The notes under the pieces are model-generated. The model saw only the letters and a program-made list of their open reading frames with translations. It was not told the DNA's origin and did not search any database. A DNA stretch of 64,000 nucleotides from Pelagibacteraceae bacterium AG-337-G04 (GTDB taxonomy: Bacteria > Pseudomonadota > Alphaproteobacteria > Pelagibacterales > Pelagibacteraceae): the NCBI GenBank assembly GCA_003282205.1, contig QBZW01000002.1, forward strand, positions 62,001 through 126,000, read 5' to 3'. The translations under genes and the position numbers were made by a program. Shown here piece after piece: positions 1 to 8,373 of this stretch. The number at the start of each line of letters is the position of its first letter. Within the stretch, counting starts at the first letter, position 1.

Positions 1-1224
1 AAACTCATCTAGAGATCTTTGCATTCTTTGAATTGCTTCTTCTCTGTTTCTTCCATGAGTTATTACTTTACAAACCATACTGTCATAATAAGGTGTAATT
101 TTGTATCCTTGATATATGGATCCATCAACTCTTGTCCTAAAGCCGGATGGTTGATGACACATACCTATTTTACCAGGCGAAGGTTGAAAATTATTGCTTG
201 GATCTTCAGCATTTATTCTGCATTCAATAGCATGACCTCTTGGGTTTACATCACTTTGCTTCAAAGCTGTGTCACCTGAAAAAGCTATCCATATTTGTTC
301 TTTTATTATGTCAATTCCCGTAACCATCTCTGTTACTGGATGCTCTACTTGCACTCTAGTATTCATCTCTAAAAAATAGAATTTTCCATCTTCATATATA
401 AATTCAACTGTTCCAGCTCCCTCATACCCAATTTTACTAACCATACTAACAGTCTTCTGAAAAAGATCTTTTCTAATAGCATCATCTAAAACTGGACTAG
501 GAGTTTCCTCTATAAGTTTTTGATGTCTTCGCTGAACTGAACAATCTCTCTCATGTAAATGAACAGTTCTATTCTTACCCGATAAAACCTGCACTTCAAT
601 ATGTCTTGGATTTTGAAAGAATTTTTCAATATAAACTTTATCATTTCCAAAAAATTTTTTTGCTTCTTGTTTAGCTGTTAAAAAAAGATTTTCAAATTCC
701 TCTTGTTTATAAACAACTTTCATTCCTTTTCCTCCACCACCTCCAGAGGCCTTAATTAAAACTGGAAAACCTATTTTTTCGCATATTTTTTTAGCGTCAT
801 TAATATCTTTAATACCACCTTCTGAACCTTCAATTACTGGAAGCCCATATTCCTTTGCAACTTTTTTAGCTTCAATTTTATCTCCCATCATTTTTATTAA
901 ATTAGATGAAGGGCCTATAAATTTTATTTCGTTTTCTTCTAGAATTTTTGCAAACTCAAAATTTTCTGATAAAAAACCATAACCTGGATGGACGGCTTCA
1001 GCGCCTGTGAGTTCAATTGCTGACATAATTGCAGGAATATTTAAATAACTAAATGTTGGTTGGTGAGGACCCACACAAATACTTTCATCAGCCAATCTTA
1101 CGTGCATGCTATCTCTATCTACATCTGAATGAATAGCCACAGTTGAAATACCCCATTCTTTACATGCTCTAATTATACGTACAGCTATTTCACCTCTATT
1201 AGCTATAAGTATTTTTTTAAACAT
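1..1224 (-). CDS. accC: Biotin carboxylase, acetyl-CoA carboxylase subunit (C-terminus cut by window edge)
   Basis: Biotin carboxylase carboxylates the biotin on AccB using ATP and bicarbonate, the first half-reaction of fatty-acid synthesis. The minus-strand frame stays open from ATG at 1224 to the window edge, giving 408 codons of a family usually near 445-450 residues, so about 40 C-terminal residues are missing. The N-terminus reads MFKKILIANRGEIAVRIIRA, the classic start. Further on are the ATP-grasp glycine loop KASGGGGGKGMK, the IEKF...RHIEVQ segment, RDCSVQRRHQK and EMNTRVQVEHPVTE, which hold metal, ATP and biotin ligands. It lies 4 bases after accB on the same strand, the usual accB-accC pair. 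The identification is firm. Confidence 0.97.
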   Translation of the reverse strand, partial: MFKKILIANRGEIAVRIIRACKEWGISTVAIHSDVDRDSMHVRLADESICVGPHQPTFSYLNIPAIMSAIELTGAEAVHPGYGFLSENFEFAKILEENEIKFIGPSSNLIKMMGDKIEAKKVAKEYGLPVIEGSEGGIKDINDAKKICEKIGFPVLIKASGGGGGKGMKVVYKQEEFENLFLTAKQEAKKFFGNDKVYIEKFFQNPRHIEVQVLSGKNRTVHLHERDCSVQRRHQKLIEETPSPVLDDAIRKDLFQKTVSMVSKIGYEGAGTVEFIYEDGKFYFLEMNTRVQVEHPVTEMVTGIDIIKEQIWIAFSGDTALKQSDVNPRGHAIECRINAEDPSNNFQPSPGKIGMCHQPSGFRTRVDGSIYQGYKITPYYDSMVCKVITHGRNREEAIQRMQRSLDEF

Positions 1225-1228
1225 TAAT

Positions 1229-1651
1229 TTATTCTAGGGTCGCAATGGTCTGACCAAACTCAACGGGCTGGCCATCTTCAACACTAATTTCATTTATAAC
1301 CCCATCAAGTGGGCTTGGAACATGGTTCATAGTTTTCATCGCTTCAACAATCATAACTGTATCACCTTTTTTAATTTTTTGACCTATCTCTATAAATTTT
1401 TTTCCACCCGGTTCTGGAGCGAGGTAAGCAGTTCCAATTATAGGTGAAGTAATTTTTTTGGATTTATCGATTAAAACTTCTTTTTTTACAGTTTTTTTTT
1501 CAATACTAGGAGCTACGGTTTCAATATTTTTTGATGTCCTTGATTTTGAAACCTTAACCTTAACATCTTTTTCAGTGTATTCTATTTCTGTAAGATTAAA
1601 CTCGTCTAAATAATCATTTAACTCTTTAATAATATTTTTATTTATTTTCAT
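1229..1651 (-). CDS. accB: Biotin carboxyl carrier protein of acetyl-CoA carboxylase
   Basis: This 140-residue carrier holds the biotin that shuttles CO2 from AccC to the carboxyltransferase. The N-terminal 60 residues are a charged, Lys-rich linker region. The C-terminal 75 residues form the biotinyl (lipoyl-like) domain with the motif EAMKTMN, in which Lys106 is the predicted biotinylation site, preceded by the SPIIGTAYLAPEPG strand region typical of AccB. The length is slightly below the E. coli protein (156). Its start overlaps the end of aroQ by 14 bases and accC follows 4 bases later, so aroQ-accB-accC read as one operon. Confidence 0.96.
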   Translation of the reverse strand: MKINKNIIKELNDYLDEFNLTEIEYTEKDVKVKVSKSRTSKNIETVAPSIEKKTVKKEVLIDKSKKITSPIIGTAYLAPEPGGKKFIEIGQKIKKGDTVMIVEAMKTMNHVPSPLDGVINEISVEDGQPVEFGQTIATLE

Positions 1652-2084
1652 TTTTTAAGATTTCATGCATAGAGTTTATGGCTAAAATATAGCCATTTGT
1701 CCCTAGCCCACAAATTATACCAGTAACAACTGCACTTATAAGGGACTTATGCCTAAAATCCTCTCTTTTATAAATGTTTGATATATGAAGTTCTACAATA
1801 GGTTTTTTAAAAATACTCAATGCATCTCTTATAGCAACTGATGTATGACTGTATCCAGCTGCATTTATGATAATTCCATCATATGTATTGCGAGCATCTT
1901 GAATAATGTTGACAATATCTCCTTCAATATTTGATTGCCTCATTTCTATGTCAATATTTAAATCCTTTGCTCTTTTGAGACAAATTTCTTCAAGATATTT
2001 GTAGTTTTTGCTACCATATTGGGTTTGTTCTCTTTCTCCTAATAGATTAAGATTGGGGCCATTAATTATTATTAATTTAATCAC
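1638..2084 (-). CDS. aroQ: Type II 3-dehydroquinate dehydratase (GTG start)
   Basis: The enzyme dehydrates 3-dehydroquinate to 3-dehydroshikimate in the shikimate pathway. Motifs are INGPNLNLLGERE near the N-terminus, the QYG segment with the catalytic tyrosine, NAAGYSHTSVAIRDAL, and ELHISN with the substrate-binding region. I place the start at the GTG at 2084, giving 148 residues, the normal type II length. An upstream ATG at 2210 would add a 42-residue hydrophobic tail that no AroQ has, and would run through the divergent thiS gene. It is the first gene of the aroQ-accB-accC run; aroQ beside accB is a common bacterial arrangement. Confidence 0.94.
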   Translation of the reverse strand: MIKLIIINGPNLNLLGEREQTQYGSKNYKYLEEICLKRAKDLNIDIEMRQSNIEGDIVNIIQDARNTYDGIIINAAGYSHTSVAIRDALSIFKKPIVELHISNIYKREDFRHKSLISAVVTGIICGLGTNGYILAINSMHEILKNENK

Positions 2085-2100
2085 TAAAACTTTATATAAT

Positions 2101-2319
2101 ATGAACAAAAAAAATAAAATAAAAATAGTAGTCAACGGCAAGCTTTTGACTGTAAATATAAAATTTTCTCTAAAAAACCTTATCGAAAAGTTTAAAACCC
2201 CAATTAACAAAGTGGCGATAGAACTAAATGAAGAAATAGTTGATAAAAAAAAATTAAATAAAATTTTTTTGAAAAGTAAAGATAGAATTGAAATTGTTCA
2301 TTTTATAGGTGGTGGATAA
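2101..2319 (+). CDS. thiS: Sulfur carrier protein ThiS
   Basis: This 72-residue ubiquitin-like protein carries sulfur as a C-terminal thiocarboxylate for thiazole synthesis. It begins at ATG 2101 with a Lys-rich stretch, contains KIVVNGKLLTV (first beta hairpin), and ends in FIGGG, satisfying the Gly-Gly C-terminus required for activation. Its stop codon shares a base with the start of thiG (TAATG), so the two are translationally coupled. An in-frame upstream ATG at 2008 exists, but it would overlap aroQ and add residues foreign to the family. No ThiF-type activating enzyme is in the window. Confidence 0.93.
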   Translation: MNKKNKIKIVVNGKLLTVNIKFSLKNLIEKFKTPINKVAIELNEEIVDKKKLNKIFLKSKDRIEIVHFIGGG

Positions 2320-3092
2320 TGAAACTTGATATTTTAAAAATTGCAAATAAAAAATTTAAATCTAGGCTAATAGTTGGCACTGGAAAATATAAAAGTATGA
2401 AAGAGTGTGCAAAAGCAATCAAAATTTCAGGTGCTGAAATTGTTACAGTTGCTGTTAGAAGAGTTAATATATTGGATAAATCCAAACCAGTATTGATGGA
2501 TTATATTGATCCAAAAAAAATAATGTACTTACCAAACACAGCTGGATGTTTTACATCGAAAGATGCTTTAAGAACATTAAGGCTTGCAAGAGATATCGGC
2601 GGTTGGAAAATAGTAAAGTTAGAAGTTTTAGGAGACAAAAAAAATTTATTTCCAGATATGATTGAAACTCTTAAATCAACAGAGGTTTTAACTAAAGAGG
2701 GTTTTAAGGTAATGGTATATTGTAATGATGATCCTCTCATGTGTAAAAGATTAGAAAATTCTGGAGCTTCAGCTATTATGCCACTTGCAGCACCTATAGG
2801 TTCTGGTTTAGGTATTCAAAATAAAACAAATATAAAGATTTTGAGAAATCAAACAAAAGTTCCTCTGATAATAGATGCAGGTATAGGGCAAGCGTCTGAC
2901 GCTGCTGAGGCAATGGAAATAGGTTGTGATGCAGTATTGATTAACACTGCAATAGCAAAAGCTAAAAATTCTTATCAAATGGCAAAGGCAATGAAATATG
3001 CAGTAATTGCAGGAAGACAATCTTTTCTTTCTGGGAGAATTATACCAAATTTACTTGGATCACCATCTACAATTAAAAAAGGATTAATTTAA
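2319..3092 (+). CDS. thiG: Thiazole synthase ThiG
   Basis: ThiG condenses deoxyxylulose 5-phosphate, the ThiS thiocarboxylate and an imine into the thiazole phosphate moiety of thiamine. The 257-residue protein has the TIM-barrel signatures LIVGTGKY near residue 20, LPNTAGC at 71-77, and WKIVKLEVLGD, where Lys100 is the predicted Schiff-base lysine. It also has the phosphate-binding segments MPLAAPIGSG and IIDAGIG and the C-terminal AIAGRQSF region. It overlaps thiS by one base. Downstream it overlaps the convergent ribonuclease E/G gene by 4 bases, with no terminator hairpin between them. Confidence 0.96.
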   Translation: MKLDILKIANKKFKSRLIVGTGKYKSMKECAKAIKISGAEIVTVAVRRVNILDKSKPVLMDYIDPKKIMYLPNTAGCFTSKDALRTLRLARDIGGWKIVKLEVLGDKKNLFPDMIETLKSTEVLTKEGFKVMVYCNDDPLMCKRLENSGASAIMPLAAPIGSGLGIQNKTNIKILRNQTKVPLIIDAGIGQASDAAEAMEIGCDAVLINTAIAKAKNSYQMAKAMKYAVIAGRQSFLSGRIIPNLLGSPSTIKKGLI

Positions 3093-4852
3093 TTTTTTTT
3101 TGTAATTTTTTTCTTTTTAAATTTTTTCCTCTTAAAATTGGTTTTTTTACTTTTTTTCGAGTCTAGATTTTGTTCAGCTTTCTCTTCAGTAATTTTACGT
3201 AAATTTTCTATTTTTTCAACTTTCTCTAATACTTTACCTAATTTTGATTTAAGCTCTATACTATAATCTTGCAAACCTAATCTCTGGTCATTCACAAGAT
3301 TAATTTTTACCTTATTTTTCTTTTTAAAATAATCTAGGTCCTCAGAAAAATATATTTTAATAAAATCTAATATTTTTTCATTTACATTTACATCTACAAT
3401 TTTTGCACTTGTTTCAAATGTTTTTATTTCAATCAATTTAATTACTTTTAAAGCTAAAGTTTCGTTGGTTAATTTAATTGACCATTTAATATTACTTTCC
3501 CTTAATCTTTGTCTAGACATTTCAAGTAGCCCAAAATTACTAATCCTTCCAATTTGGATTCTCGCCCGATCGTTTCTACATCTCTCCTTCAATCGTCTTT
3601 CTACTTGTTTGCGATTATTAAAGCTTAGCATATCTATAAAATCAATTATTATTAAACCAGACAAATCTCTAATTTTTATTTGCCTAGCTATTTCCTCTGC
3701 CGCTTCAAGGTTAGTATCTAATGCTGTACTTTCAACATTTTTTTGTTTAATTGACTTACCCGAATTAATATCAATAGAGACCAAAGCTTCTGTTGGATTT
3801 ATAACAAGATAACCTCCGGAACTAAGTTTTACTTCTGTTTTAAAAATATCAAAAAGTTTTTTTTCAATATTCTCTTTAAAAAATAGGGAAATTTTTTCTC
3901 TAAATTTTTTTACTTTCTTTAAATGTTTAGGCATCATAAGTTTCATGTAATTTTTTGCTTTTTGATAACCTTCATTACCTTCTACTATGATACTTTGAGT
4001 TTCATCATCGTACATATCCCTTATACTTCTCTTAATAATATCACTTTCTTGATGTATCAATGATGGTGCAATAGAATTTAAAGCATTATCTTTAATAGAG
4101 TTCCAAACTGTAATTAAATTTTTTAGATCTCCATCTATCTCATTTTTAGTTTTATTAGAGCCAGCAGTTCTTACTATAATTCCCATCTCTTTTGGAATTT
4201 CAATTTCATTTAATATTTTTCTTATTTTTTTTCTATCACCTGGATTAAATATTTTTCTTGATATACCTCCTCCTTTTGCTGTATTAGGCATTAAAACAAT
4301 ATATTTTCCTGCAATACTTATAAATGTACTAAGTGCTGCCCCTTTAAATCCTCTTTCATCTTTTAAAACTTGCACTAATATTACTTGATTTGGTTTTATC
4401 ACTTCTTGAATCTTATATCTTTTAGATGGGAACTTTTTTCCATTTTTACTTTTCTCTTTATTCTCATCTTCAATTTTCTCGACTGGATCGTTAATTTTAA
4501 TCTCCTCATTTCCCTCTAAAATTTGATTTTCATCATTTTCTCCTTGTTTTGAAAGTTCTTCCCTTACTTTTTCTTCTTCTTCTTTTATTTTTTCTAAATC
4601 ACTTTGTGGAAGCTGGTAGTAATCAGATTGAATATCATTAAAAGACAAAAATCCATGTCTCTCCCTTCCAAAATCTACAAATGCAGCCTGAAGAGATGGT
4701 TCAATTCTACTTACTTTTCCTAGGTAGATATTATTTTTTATTAATGTGTTGTTAACACTCTCATATTCATAGTCTTCAATATGATTATCATTTTTAAGAA
4801 CGACCCTAGTTTCATTTGGATGCGATGCATCAATATATAAATTTTTTGACAT
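3089..4852 (-). CDS. rne: Ribonuclease E/G family endoribonuclease lacking the zinc-link cysteines
   Basis: The 587-residue protein is a 5'-end-sensing endonuclease for mRNA decay and rRNA/tRNA processing. An S1 domain (about residues 35-185) is split by a highly charged insertion at about 85-145, as in other alphaproteobacteria. Catalytic metal aspartates are Asp361 in SIDINSG and Asp407 in DFIDM. MSRQRL follows at 445-450, but the CPxC zinc link that normally comes next, and joins subunits in E. coli RNase E, is absent; the only cysteine is Cys425. The C-terminus is a short Lys/Arg tail, not a long degradosome scaffold. It could equally be called rng; catalysis should be intact. Confidence 0.93.
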   Translation of the reverse strand: MSKNLYIDASHPNETRVVLKNDNHIEDYEYESVNNTLIKNNIYLGKVSRIEPSLQAAFVDFGRERHGFLSFNDIQSDYYQLPQSDLEKIKEEEEKVREELSKQGENDENQILEGNEEIKINDPVEKIEDENKEKSKNGKKFPSKRYKIQEVIKPNQVILVQVLKDERGFKGAALSTFISIAGKYIVLMPNTAKGGGISRKIFNPGDRKKIRKILNEIEIPKEMGIIVRTAGSNKTKNEIDGDLKNLITVWNSIKDNALNSIAPSLIHQESDIIKRSIRDMYDDETQSIIVEGNEGYQKAKNYMKLMMPKHLKKVKKFREKISLFFKENIEKKLFDIFKTEVKLSSGGYLVINPTEALVSIDINSGKSIKQKNVESTALDTNLEAAEEIARQIKIRDLSGLIIIDFIDMLSFNNRKQVERRLKERCRNDRARIQIGRISNFGLLEMSRQRLRESNIKWSIKLTNETLALKVIKLIEIKTFETSAKIVDVNVNEKILDFIKIYFSEDLDYFKKKNKVKINLVNDQRLGLQDYSIELKSKLGKVLEKVEKIENLRKITEEKAEQNLDSKKSKKTNFKRKKFKKKKITKKN

Positions 4853-4935
4853 AAATTTTGATTATTTTTCATTAGTTTAATTTTTTAAATTCGGTGCCAT
4901 AACTTTAACAAATTCATTCAATAATTTAAACTAAA

Positions 4936-7275
4936 ATGACTAATTTGATTAAAAGATTATTTATAGTATTTACATTATTTTTATTACTAAGCTTCATATT
5001 TATTTTTTCAATACTTTGGTCTTACTCAAATAAATTACCAGATTATAAATTTTTAAAAAATTACAAACCACCAGTATCTAGCAAGGTATACTCTGGAAAA
5101 GGTGTTTTAATAAGTGATTTTTCAACTGAAAAAAGAATATTTGTACCTTACAATGCAATACCAAAAAAAGTAATATATTCATTTCTATCCTCTGAAGATA
5201 AAAATTTTTTTAAACATCCTGGAGTTGATGCTAAGGGTGTTTTAAGAGCTATTAAGAATAATATTTTTAATTTAATAAAATCTAACAGGTTAGAAGGAGC
5301 CTCAACTATTACCCAACAAGTCGCTAAAAATTTTCTATTGACTAATGAAGTAAGTTTAGACAGAAAAATAAAAGAAGCAATTTTAGCTTTTAGAATTGAA
5401 AGGGCTTTATCAAAAGAAAGAATATTAGAACTTTATTTGAATCAAATTTATTTAGGAGAAGGATCTTATGGAATTGCATCTGCAAGCTTAAGATATTTTG
5501 ATAAACCAATTGGAAAATTAGATTATTCTGAGTCTGCTTTGCTAGCTGCATTACCAAAAGCACCAAGTAAGTATAATCCTTTTAAAAATAAAGAATTAGC
5601 AACTTATAGAAGAAATTTAGTAATCAAAAATCTTTACGAGAACTCATATATCTCTAAAGAAAAGTATGATGAGTTAATTAATTCTGAAATCATATTAAAA
5701 AAAAGAAAAAGAATTTTCCTAGAGGATACAAGATACTTTTCAGAGGATATAAGAAAAAAAGTAATTCAGGAATATGGCTATGATAAAGTTCATAAACAGG
5801 GATTTAATATTAAGACTCCTCTTAATTTAGAACTTCAAAATTTAGCTTCTGCTTCATTAAGAAAAGGTTTAATAGATTATGATAAAAGAAAGGGTTGGCG
5901 TGGGGCTTTAGATAATAGAAATGAAAAAGATTGGACCAAGAATTTAGATAAGTTCAATTTAGAGAAAACAATCGGTTGGGAAATAGCAATTGTAAAAAGA
6001 ATTGACAAATTTGAAAGTGTGATAGAGACGTCAAATCAAGAAAATGGAATAATAAGTTATGATGATATTAACTGGACAAGAAAAAATTTTGACCAAATTT
6101 TTAAAATTAATGATCTTATTTATGTAAAGAAAATTTCTGATGGAATATTTAGTTTAAGACAGTTACCGAGTGTAAATGGTGGAATTGTTGTTATGGATCC
6201 TTATAGCGGCAGAGTATTAGCAATGGCAGGAGGTTTTAGTTTCAAAAAAAGTGAATTTAATAGAGTTTCGCAGGCAAAGAGGCAGCCGGGATCTGCGTTT
6301 AAGCCGTTTATATATGCCCTTGCTTTAGAAAATGATTACACACCATCATCTTTAATTTTAGATGCACCAATTGTTCTTGACCAAGGAGAGGATTTAAAAA
6401 TGTGGAAACCTGAAAACTATGGAAAAAAATTTTATGGTCTTTCTACGTTAAGAACTGGCGTAGAAAAGTCTAGAAACCTTATGACTGTAAGGATTTCACA
6501 GGAATTAGGAATAGATAAGATTATAAATTTTTCAAAAAAACTTAATATATATGATAATCCTGATAAACTTCTCTCCGTTTCTTTGGGCTCAGCAGAAACA
6601 ACTTTATTGAATATTACAAGTGCCTATTGCTCTTTTGTAAATGGAGGCAAGTTAGTTACTCCAATAATAATTGATAGAATTCAGGATAGTGAGGGAACTA
6701 CATTTTTTAATAATGAAAAAAGATTTTGTAAAAATTGTGATAAAATTTCATTTGAAGGAAATAATATACCTGTAATAAAAAGTAATTATAAGCAAATCTT
6801 TTCCCCACAAACAGCATATCAGATGACATCTATACTAGAAGGGGTAATTCAAAGAGGAACTGGAAAAAACCTCCGTAATTTAAATTTACAAGTTGCTGGA
6901 AAAACTGGCACAACAAACAATAATACAGATACTTGGTTTATTGGATTTACTTCAAATTTAGTTGTTGGTGTTTATGTAGGATATGATAATCCAATTAGAT
7001 TAGGAAAATATGAAACAGGCTCAAAAACAGCATTACCAATTTTTAAAGAGTTCATTAAAAAAGCAGTAAATAATTATGAGGCTAGGCCATTTAAGATTGC
7101 AAAAGGTATAAAAATGATGGTAATTGATGCTGAGACTGGAAAAAAAGCAGACTTTGGATCAAAAAAAACGATTATAGAGTCTTTCAAGAAAGAAAAAATT
7201 GAAAATCAGTCATTTATTAGTAATGATAAATATAATTCTAATTTATTAAAAAAAAATATTTTAAAATTTTATTAA
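4936..7275 (+). CDS. mrcA: Bifunctional penicillin-binding protein 1A (transglycosylase/transpeptidase)
   Basis: This enzyme polymerises glycan strands and cross-links peptidoglycan at the outer face of the inner membrane. It has 779 residues with a membrane anchor at about 7-29. The glycosyltransferase-51 domain has the catalytic glutamate at residue 87 in SSEDKNFF and the motif GASTITQQVAKN at 121-132. An OB-like insertion fills about 290-410. The transpeptidase domain shows SxxK (Ser453-Lys456 in GSAFK), SxN (Ser512-Asn514) and KTG (656-658). Its stop overlaps the prfB start by one base (TAATG). Confidence 0.96.
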   Translation: MTNLIKRLFIVFTLFLLLSFIFIFSILWSYSNKLPDYKFLKNYKPPVSSKVYSGKGVLISDFSTEKRIFVPYNAIPKKVIYSFLSSEDKNFFKHPGVDAKGVLRAIKNNIFNLIKSNRLEGASTITQQVAKNFLLTNEVSLDRKIKEAILAFRIERALSKERILELYLNQIYLGEGSYGIASASLRYFDKPIGKLDYSESALLAALPKAPSKYNPFKNKELATYRRNLVIKNLYENSYISKEKYDELINSEIILKKRKRIFLEDTRYFSEDIRKKVIQEYGYDKVHKQGFNIKTPLNLELQNLASASLRKGLIDYDKRKGWRGALDNRNEKDWTKNLDKFNLEKTIGWEIAIVKRIDKFESVIETSNQENGIISYDDINWTRKNFDQIFKINDLIYVKKISDGIFSLRQLPSVNGGIVVMDPYSGRVLAMAGGFSFKKSEFNRVSQAKRQPGSAFKPFIYALALENDYTPSSLILDAPIVLDQGEDLKMWKPENYGKKFYGLSTLRTGVEKSRNLMTVRISQELGIDKIINFSKKLNIYDNPDKLLSVSLGSAETTLLNITSAYCSFVNGGKLVTPIIIDRIQDSEGTTFFNNEKRFCKNCDKISFEGNNIPVIKSNYKQIFSPQTAYQMTSILEGVIQRGTGKNLRNLNLQVAGKTGTTNNNTDTWFIGFTSNLVVGVYVGYDNPIRLGKYETGSKTALPIFKEFIKKAVNNYEARPFKIAKGIKMMVIDAETGKKADFGSKKTIIESFKKEKIENQSFISNDKYNSNLLKKNILKFY

Positions 7276-8373
7276 TGGAACAAGAAATAGAGAAATTTAA
7301 ATCTGAAGTAATAAAAATCAATCAAAGAATTAAGGAGTTTCTTTGAAACACAAGATATTGTTTTAAAAAGAAATAAACTTAACATCCTTTTAGAAGATCC
7401 AACATTCTGGGATAATAGAAAAAAAGCTGAAAAAATATTAAAAGAAAAAAAAGGATATGACGACCTATTAGGCTCCCATAAACAATCTGAAAGCGAGATT
7501 GAAGAGTTATATGACATTTATCAGCTTGCAAGTGAAGAAAATGATAAACAGCTAATTCAAGAAATATCAGATAAATTTTCAAATTTAAAAAAAGACCTAA
7601 AAAAATTAGAAATTAAATGTTTTCTCTCAAACGAAAACGATACTTTAGACAGTTATTTAGAATTTCATGCAGGCGCAGGAGGTACCGAAAGTCAAGATTG
7701 GGCTCAAATGTTAAGAAGAATGTATATGAAGTGGGCATTTGATCGTGGATATAATGTCGAATTAATTAGCGAGCATAAAGGTGAAGAAGCAGGAATTAAG
7801 TCATCAGTTATTAAAATTTCTGGAGAATATATTTATGGTTTTTTAAAATCAGAGTCAGGAATACATCGTTTAGTAAGAATCTCTCCATTTGACTCAGGTG
7901 CAAGAAGACACACAAGCTTTGCTAGCGTTTGGGTTTATCCAGTTATAAGTGAGAATATAGATATTGAGGTATTGGATAAAGATTTAAGAATTGATACTTA
8001 CAGGTCAAGCGGAGCAGGTGGACAACATGTTAATACAACTGACAGTGCAGTACGAATTACTCATATTCCAAGTAAAATTGTTGTTCAATGTCAAAACGAA
8101 AGATCACAACATAAAAATAGAGAAACTTGCATGAATATGCTCAAAGCAAGACTTTATGAACACGAAATTCATAAGAGAAAAAAAAAGAGTGATAATATTG
8201 AAAATACTAAATCAGAAATTGGTTGGGGACATCAAATTAGATCATATGTATTACATCCTTATAGAATGGTTAAAGATAACAGAACTAACTATGAAAACTC
8301 AAATCCAGAAAAAGTTTTAGATGGAGAAATTGATGAATTTTTAGAAAACTCTTTATATAAAATAAATGCGTAA
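7275..8373 (+). CDS. prfB: Peptide chain release factor 2, expressed by programmed +1 frameshift
   Basis: RF2 terminates translation at UGA and UAA. The gene reads ATG at 7275 to an in-frame TGA at 7344-7346, then continues in the +1 frame from GAA at 7345 to the stop at 8373. It is best written as a join of 7275-7343 and 7345-8373, giving 365 residues, the same as E. coli RF2. The shifted protein carries the SPF anticodon-like motif at about 203-205 and the catalytic GGQ at about 248-250, near-identical positions to E. coli. It starts inside the mrcA stop codon and its end overlaps the next gene by 8 bases. Confidence 0.97.
7332..7346 (+). promoter_or_regulatory. RF2 autoregulatory +1 frameshift site
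   Basis: The site reads AAGGAG TTT CTT TGA. A Shine-Dalgarno-like AAGGAG lies three bases before the slippery CTT and the in-frame TGA stop at 7344-7346, the same spacing as the E. coli site (AGGGGG TAT CTT TGA). When RF2 is scarce the ribosome pauses at TGA and slips +1 to read TTT-GAA, restoring RF2. This is established for the family; here the sequence arrangement is directly visible. Confidence 0.96.

Noticed and set aside
19-279. 86-residue plus-strand frame at the window start
   Set aside because: It is antisense to accC, whose frame encodes conserved biotin carboxylase motifs throughout.
2085-2210. N-terminal extension of aroQ with a hydrophobic segment, from an upstream ATG at 2210
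   Set aside because: It would add 42 residues absent from type II dehydroquinases and would run antisense through thiS; the GTG at 2084 gives the normal 148-residue length.
7344-7346. In-frame stop early in prfB, suggesting a pseudogene
   Set aside because: The Shine-Dalgarno-like AAGGAG, CTT and TGA with correct spacing make this the known RF2 programmed frameshift, and the +1 frame is intact to the end.
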